Shown here piece by piece: positions 61,563 to 64,000 of a DNA stretch of 64,000 nt. A model generated the notes under the pieces. It did not search any database and was not told the DNA's origin. It worked only from the letters and a program-made list of their open reading frames with translations. The position numbers and the translations under genes were made by a program. Every line of letters begins with the position of its first letter. Within the stretch, counting starts at the first letter, position 1. Location of the stretch: the NCBI RefSeq assembly GCF_009765825.1, contig NZ_LMUR01000011.1, forward strand, positions 1 through 64,000, in the 5' to 3' direction. Source of the stretch: Granulicella sp. L60. Its GTDB lineage: Bacteria > Acidobacteriota > Terriglobia > Terriglobales > Acidobacteriaceae.

Positions 61563-62211
61563 ATGTGTGGCCGTTATCGCCGGAAATCCGACAAGCAGCG
61601 CATCGCTGCCGCCTTCGAGTTAACTGCCGGTCTGGATGAAGTCGACCTCGGCCCAGATGACGACATTGCGCCTGGTTCCATACAGCCCGTCGTCTCCATC
61701 AATCAGGACGGTGAACGCCAGCTCGAACTCATGCGCTGGGGATTTAAGCTGCCCGACCGTCTTCTCTTCAATGCGCGATCCGAAGGTATCGAGACCTCAA
61801 AGTTCTGGAAGGATGCTTTCCTCAAAGGCCGCGTCATCGTTCCTGCGGACGCGATCTTCGAGTGGAAGGAGATGCCGAAGGGCCAGAAGAAACCGAAATA
61901 TGAATTCACTCTCACGGGACGGGAACCCTTCGGCATGGCTGGCGTCTGGAAGCTCTGGAGGAATACGAAGACCGAGCAGTGGGAGCGCACATTCGCCGTT
62001 ATCACTGGCGAGCCGAATGAACTTATGGCTCCCATTCACGATCGCATGACGATTTTTTTGGAGCCGCGAGATTATGCCAGAATATCTGGAGTCCACCGAC
62101 AGGCCGCCTCTCCATCTTCTCCGCATCCTGCCTGCGGACGAGATGCGCGCGATAATGGTTGCAACGTCGGACATCACCAACAAGCAAGTAAGCTTTTTTG
62201 ATAGTCAATGA
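61563..62211 (+). pseudogene. SRAP (HMCES/YedK-like) abasic-site shield, frameshifted
   Basis: Begins MCGRYRRKSDKQRIAAAFEL with the catalytic Cys2. It continues MRWGFKLPDRLLFNARSEG, ADAIFEWKEMPKG and LMAPIHDRM (catalytic His), all conserved. After DYA (62078) one extra A at 62079 shifts the frame, and that frame runs on to a stop at 62201 with no homology. The other frame restores EYLESTDRPPLHLLRILPAD, then MVATSDITNKQVSFF, to a stop at 62209-62211. SRAP proteins crosslink to abasic sites in single-stranded DNA. Only the C-terminal 40 or so residues are affected, so a partly working protein or a sequencing error is possible. Confidence 0.85.
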
Positions 62212-62221
62212 AGGAGTGGAT

Positions 62222-63490
62222 TTGGACCGCACGAAGGTTCTGGATTCAGTCACAAAGTTTTACTTGGAATCTCACGATTTCAACGGATATCCGGTTTATA
62301 AGCTCAAGGAAGAATACCGGCTGTCGGACGATGCAGCAAAGGCATTGATCGAAGAACTCGTATCTTCGGGACAAGCCGATGTGACGCTGACTGGGAATAC
62401 ACATATCAAGCCATTCAACATCCCCGACACCATTGCGCAAATAGCTGGACTAAAGGCGCTTGAGTTTAGCGAGCACTTCTGCCTCTACCCGAAGCCCGAG
62501 ACACTTGCCAAACTACCTGAACTCAAGAAATACGAGGATCGGCCATACACCAAAGCCCTGACGCTGGGAGAAGGGCAGTTGGAATACCGATCCTTCGATC
62601 TTTCGGTGCTCGAACATTACCGTAACGACCCTCGATATATCTATGAAACCGACTCGATCCACGGAAACATCTCCGTGCGAGATGCCTTCTACGAGTCCAG
62701 CGCAATGGAGGAGCGCGACCAAATCATCCTCTCGTCATTTGGCTTTGCCTATGACAATGAGATGAATCGAGCGGTCGCGGTATATCTGCGGTATCTCTCC
62801 GGGCTGAGTCCTGAACATCAGCAAATTTGGCGTGCCAAGGAATTTTCTGCCACATATCAGCTGCATCCCGACTACTTCCGGACTACCATCTTGGGCGAAT
62901 GGGGCACGCGGATTCCAATCTTCGACGCGTTCATTGCGGAATTGACAATCATTAACGAAATGACGGAACGGATGAATATGCCTCCCATGTTCAGGCATAC
63001 CTATTCGGAAGAGAGACCTCGTGAATTCGCATTTCTCTTGCGACCAACCGTGGCTGAATTCAATCGGTTCGTTCTTCTCCTCGATAAGATGATGTCCGAC
63101 AATCTCAACAAGCGCTTTTTCTCGGCTGCCTCAATCCCACTCGAAGATGAAGATGAGCGACCGGACGGAAAGGTAGTGGTAAGTTCGCGCGGGACCATCG
63201 CACTCCTCGAAGCGTGGATGCGACGATACTTCCGGCCCACCGATCCTGAGCCCGTTGAGAAAATCTTTGCTGCCTTCCGAAAGGTTCGTAAAATGCGGCA
63301 ACAGCCAGCACACAAAGTTGATGAGGATGCCTTCGATCAGCAGCACTTCAAGAATCAACGTAAGCTCATCATCGAAGCCTACGATGCTGTCCGGTATATC
63401 CGCCAATCGCTGGCGAATCATCCTCTCGTTCAAAGAAATCCTCCTCGCATTCAGGAGGAATTGTTCGATGGGAAAATTTGGGATATCTGA
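62222..63490 (+). CDS. unrecognised 422-residue protein with HEPN-like C-terminus
   Basis: Starts at TTG 62222, with AAGGAG five bases upstream. That ribosome site overlaps the original SRAP stop, so the pair is likely one operon. The sequence is mixed alpha/beta at the N-terminus (a winged-helix-like segment, YKLKEEYRLSDDAAKALIEELVSSGQADVTL) and mainly helical afterwards. Near the end, VRKMRQQPAHKVDEDAFD contains R359-x4-H364, the RX4H pattern of HEPN RNases and HEPN-like folds, followed by the helix KLIIEAYDAVRYIRQSLA. I do not know the family. A toxin or defence role is only inferred from motif and neighbourhood. Confidence 0.6.
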   Translation: MDRTKVLDSVTKFYLESHDFNGYPVYKLKEEYRLSDDAAKALIEELVSSGQADVTLTGNTHIKPFNIPDTIAQIAGLKALEFSEHFCLYPKPETLAKLPELKKYEDRPYTKALTLGEGQLEYRSFDLSVLEHYRNDPRYIYETDSIHGNISVRDAFYESSAMEERDQIILSSFGFAYDNEMNRAVAVYLRYLSGLSPEHQQIWRAKEFSATYQLHPDYFRTTILGEWGTRIPIFDAFIAELTIINEMTERMNMPPMFRHTYSEERPREFAFLLRPTVAEFNRFVLLLDKMMSDNLNKRFFSAASIPLEDEDERPDGKVVVSSRGTIALLEAWMRRYFRPTDPEPVEKIFAAFRKVRKMRQQPAHKVDEDAFDQQHFKNQRKLIIEAYDAVRYIRQSLANHPLVQRNPPRIQEELFDGKIWDI

Positions 63491-63658
63491 GAATGAGGTG
63501 TCATCCGTGCGAGGGCAGAAATGTAGCCCCGGTGTTGCCAGTAAACTGATTGCTAGAGACTACTCGCAGTTTTGCCCGGAACGTAGGCCCTGACAAATAG
63601 TGCGTTCTCAGATACGCGAACAAGTAAAACAGGCTTCGCCAAGGATAGTGGTTCGACT

Positions 63659-64000
63659 CTATGACTCCGATTCTTCTGCATTGTCCGGTTCTATGCTCTG
63701 GGCTTGCTCCGCAAGCACCTTGTTGTAGACGAACATGAATTGATGGGCTAGGCGCCGTTCCCTTGGTTCTCTTAGTGGCAGGCGATAGTTGGGAGCTGCA
63801 AGCTCCTCTTTGTACAGCAACTGAAGCGCAGCCGCAATCGCCGCTGGATCAATCACTCTGGAAACGGAGTTGTAGGTATCGCGATCAAATGAGGACTCTA
63901 TCGGCAACCCAGTGGTCATCCCCCATCCCGTCGGCAGGTAAGACTTCATCAGTTCAAAAATGCTGGCGGGGTCTTCCTTGACTTGCCGAGACGTATACGC
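63659..64000 (-). CDS. unknown protein, 3' part
   Basis: The frame is open to the window edge: 17 codons precede the ATG at 63949 (ending DPASIFELMKSYLP) without a stop, so the gene starts beyond base 64000. The visible 113 residues include SRVIDPAAIAAALQLLYKEE and RERRLAHQFMFVYNKVLAEQ, helical and charged, with an acidic tail. No family recognised. Convergent with the HEPN-like gene (168-base gap without a clear terminator). Confidence 0.6.
   Translation of the reverse strand, partial: AYTSRQVKEDPASIFELMKSYLPTGWGMTTGLPIESSFDRDTYNSVSRVIDPAAIAAALQLLYKEELAAPNYRLPLREPRERRLAHQFMFVYNKVLAEQAQSIEPDNAEESES

Noticed and set aside
1..64000. CRISPR arrays, rRNA genes, complete tRNA genes
   Set aside because: No regularly spaced direct repeats, no rRNA sequence and only a half tRNA were seen.

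Overview
The window looks like a chromosomal stretch of a soil acidobacterium (class Terriglobia, the Terriglobus/Granulicella/Edaphobacter type). This is inferred from gene style: secreted carboxypeptidase-regulatory-like proteins, an ImuA/ImuB/DnaE2 mutasome behind an alphaproteobacterial-type LexA box, and integrase and conjugation proteins of a familiar acidobacterial flavour. No rRNA or complete tRNA is present to confirm it.

Left part (1-31.4 kb) is a patchwork of small accessory operons and decayed mobile DNA. It holds a DUF417 gene end, a secreted metallo-beta-lactamase-fold hydrolase, an AhpD-like CxxC protein, a minus-strand DsrE/DUF302/DUF2490 operon, a frameshifted alpha/beta hydrolase, a condensation-like acyltransferase with a GMC oxidoreductase, and folC. 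A graveyard follows: an S9-peptidase pseudogene invaded by an IS5-family relic, an ISNCY relic and an IS3 relic, with two secreted proteins and a UDP-glycosyltransferase between them. Next comes a compact, apparently complete malonate decarboxylase operon (mdcABCDE-mdcF-mdcGH), followed by OsmC and a tandem universal stress protein whose only sensible start is CTG. An Nmad2-type protein and two divergent AraC regulators end this part.

At 31.4 kb lies the 3' half of a tRNA-Cys gene beside a truncated tyrosine integrase. I read it as the displaced attachment site of an integrative and conjugative element (ICE) that runs rightwards. The ICE carries a DUF1016 nuclease, a full P-type/VirB-like type IV secretion system (VirB2, B3, B4, B9, B10, a small lipoprotein, B5/TrbJ, B6/TrbL, B8), SSB, VirB11, a RepB-type primase, two small DNA-binding-like proteins, an oriT-like cluster of inverted repeats, a VirD4-type coupling protein and a MobF relaxase-helicase. 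The relaxase has a strong internal translation start.

Downstream of the conjugation genes is a defence and DNA-repair block. It contains a giant DUF4011-helicase-Vsr-type nuclease (Hhe-like) with a small zinc-ribbon gene upstream, the imuA-imuB-dnaE2 mutagenesis operon, a frameshifted SRAP (HMCES/YedK) gene, an unrecognised 422-residue protein with a HEPN-like RX4H motif, and the 3' end of an unknown gene leaving the window. Together the right half would transfer itself, defend its host and carry an SOS-controlled translesion system.
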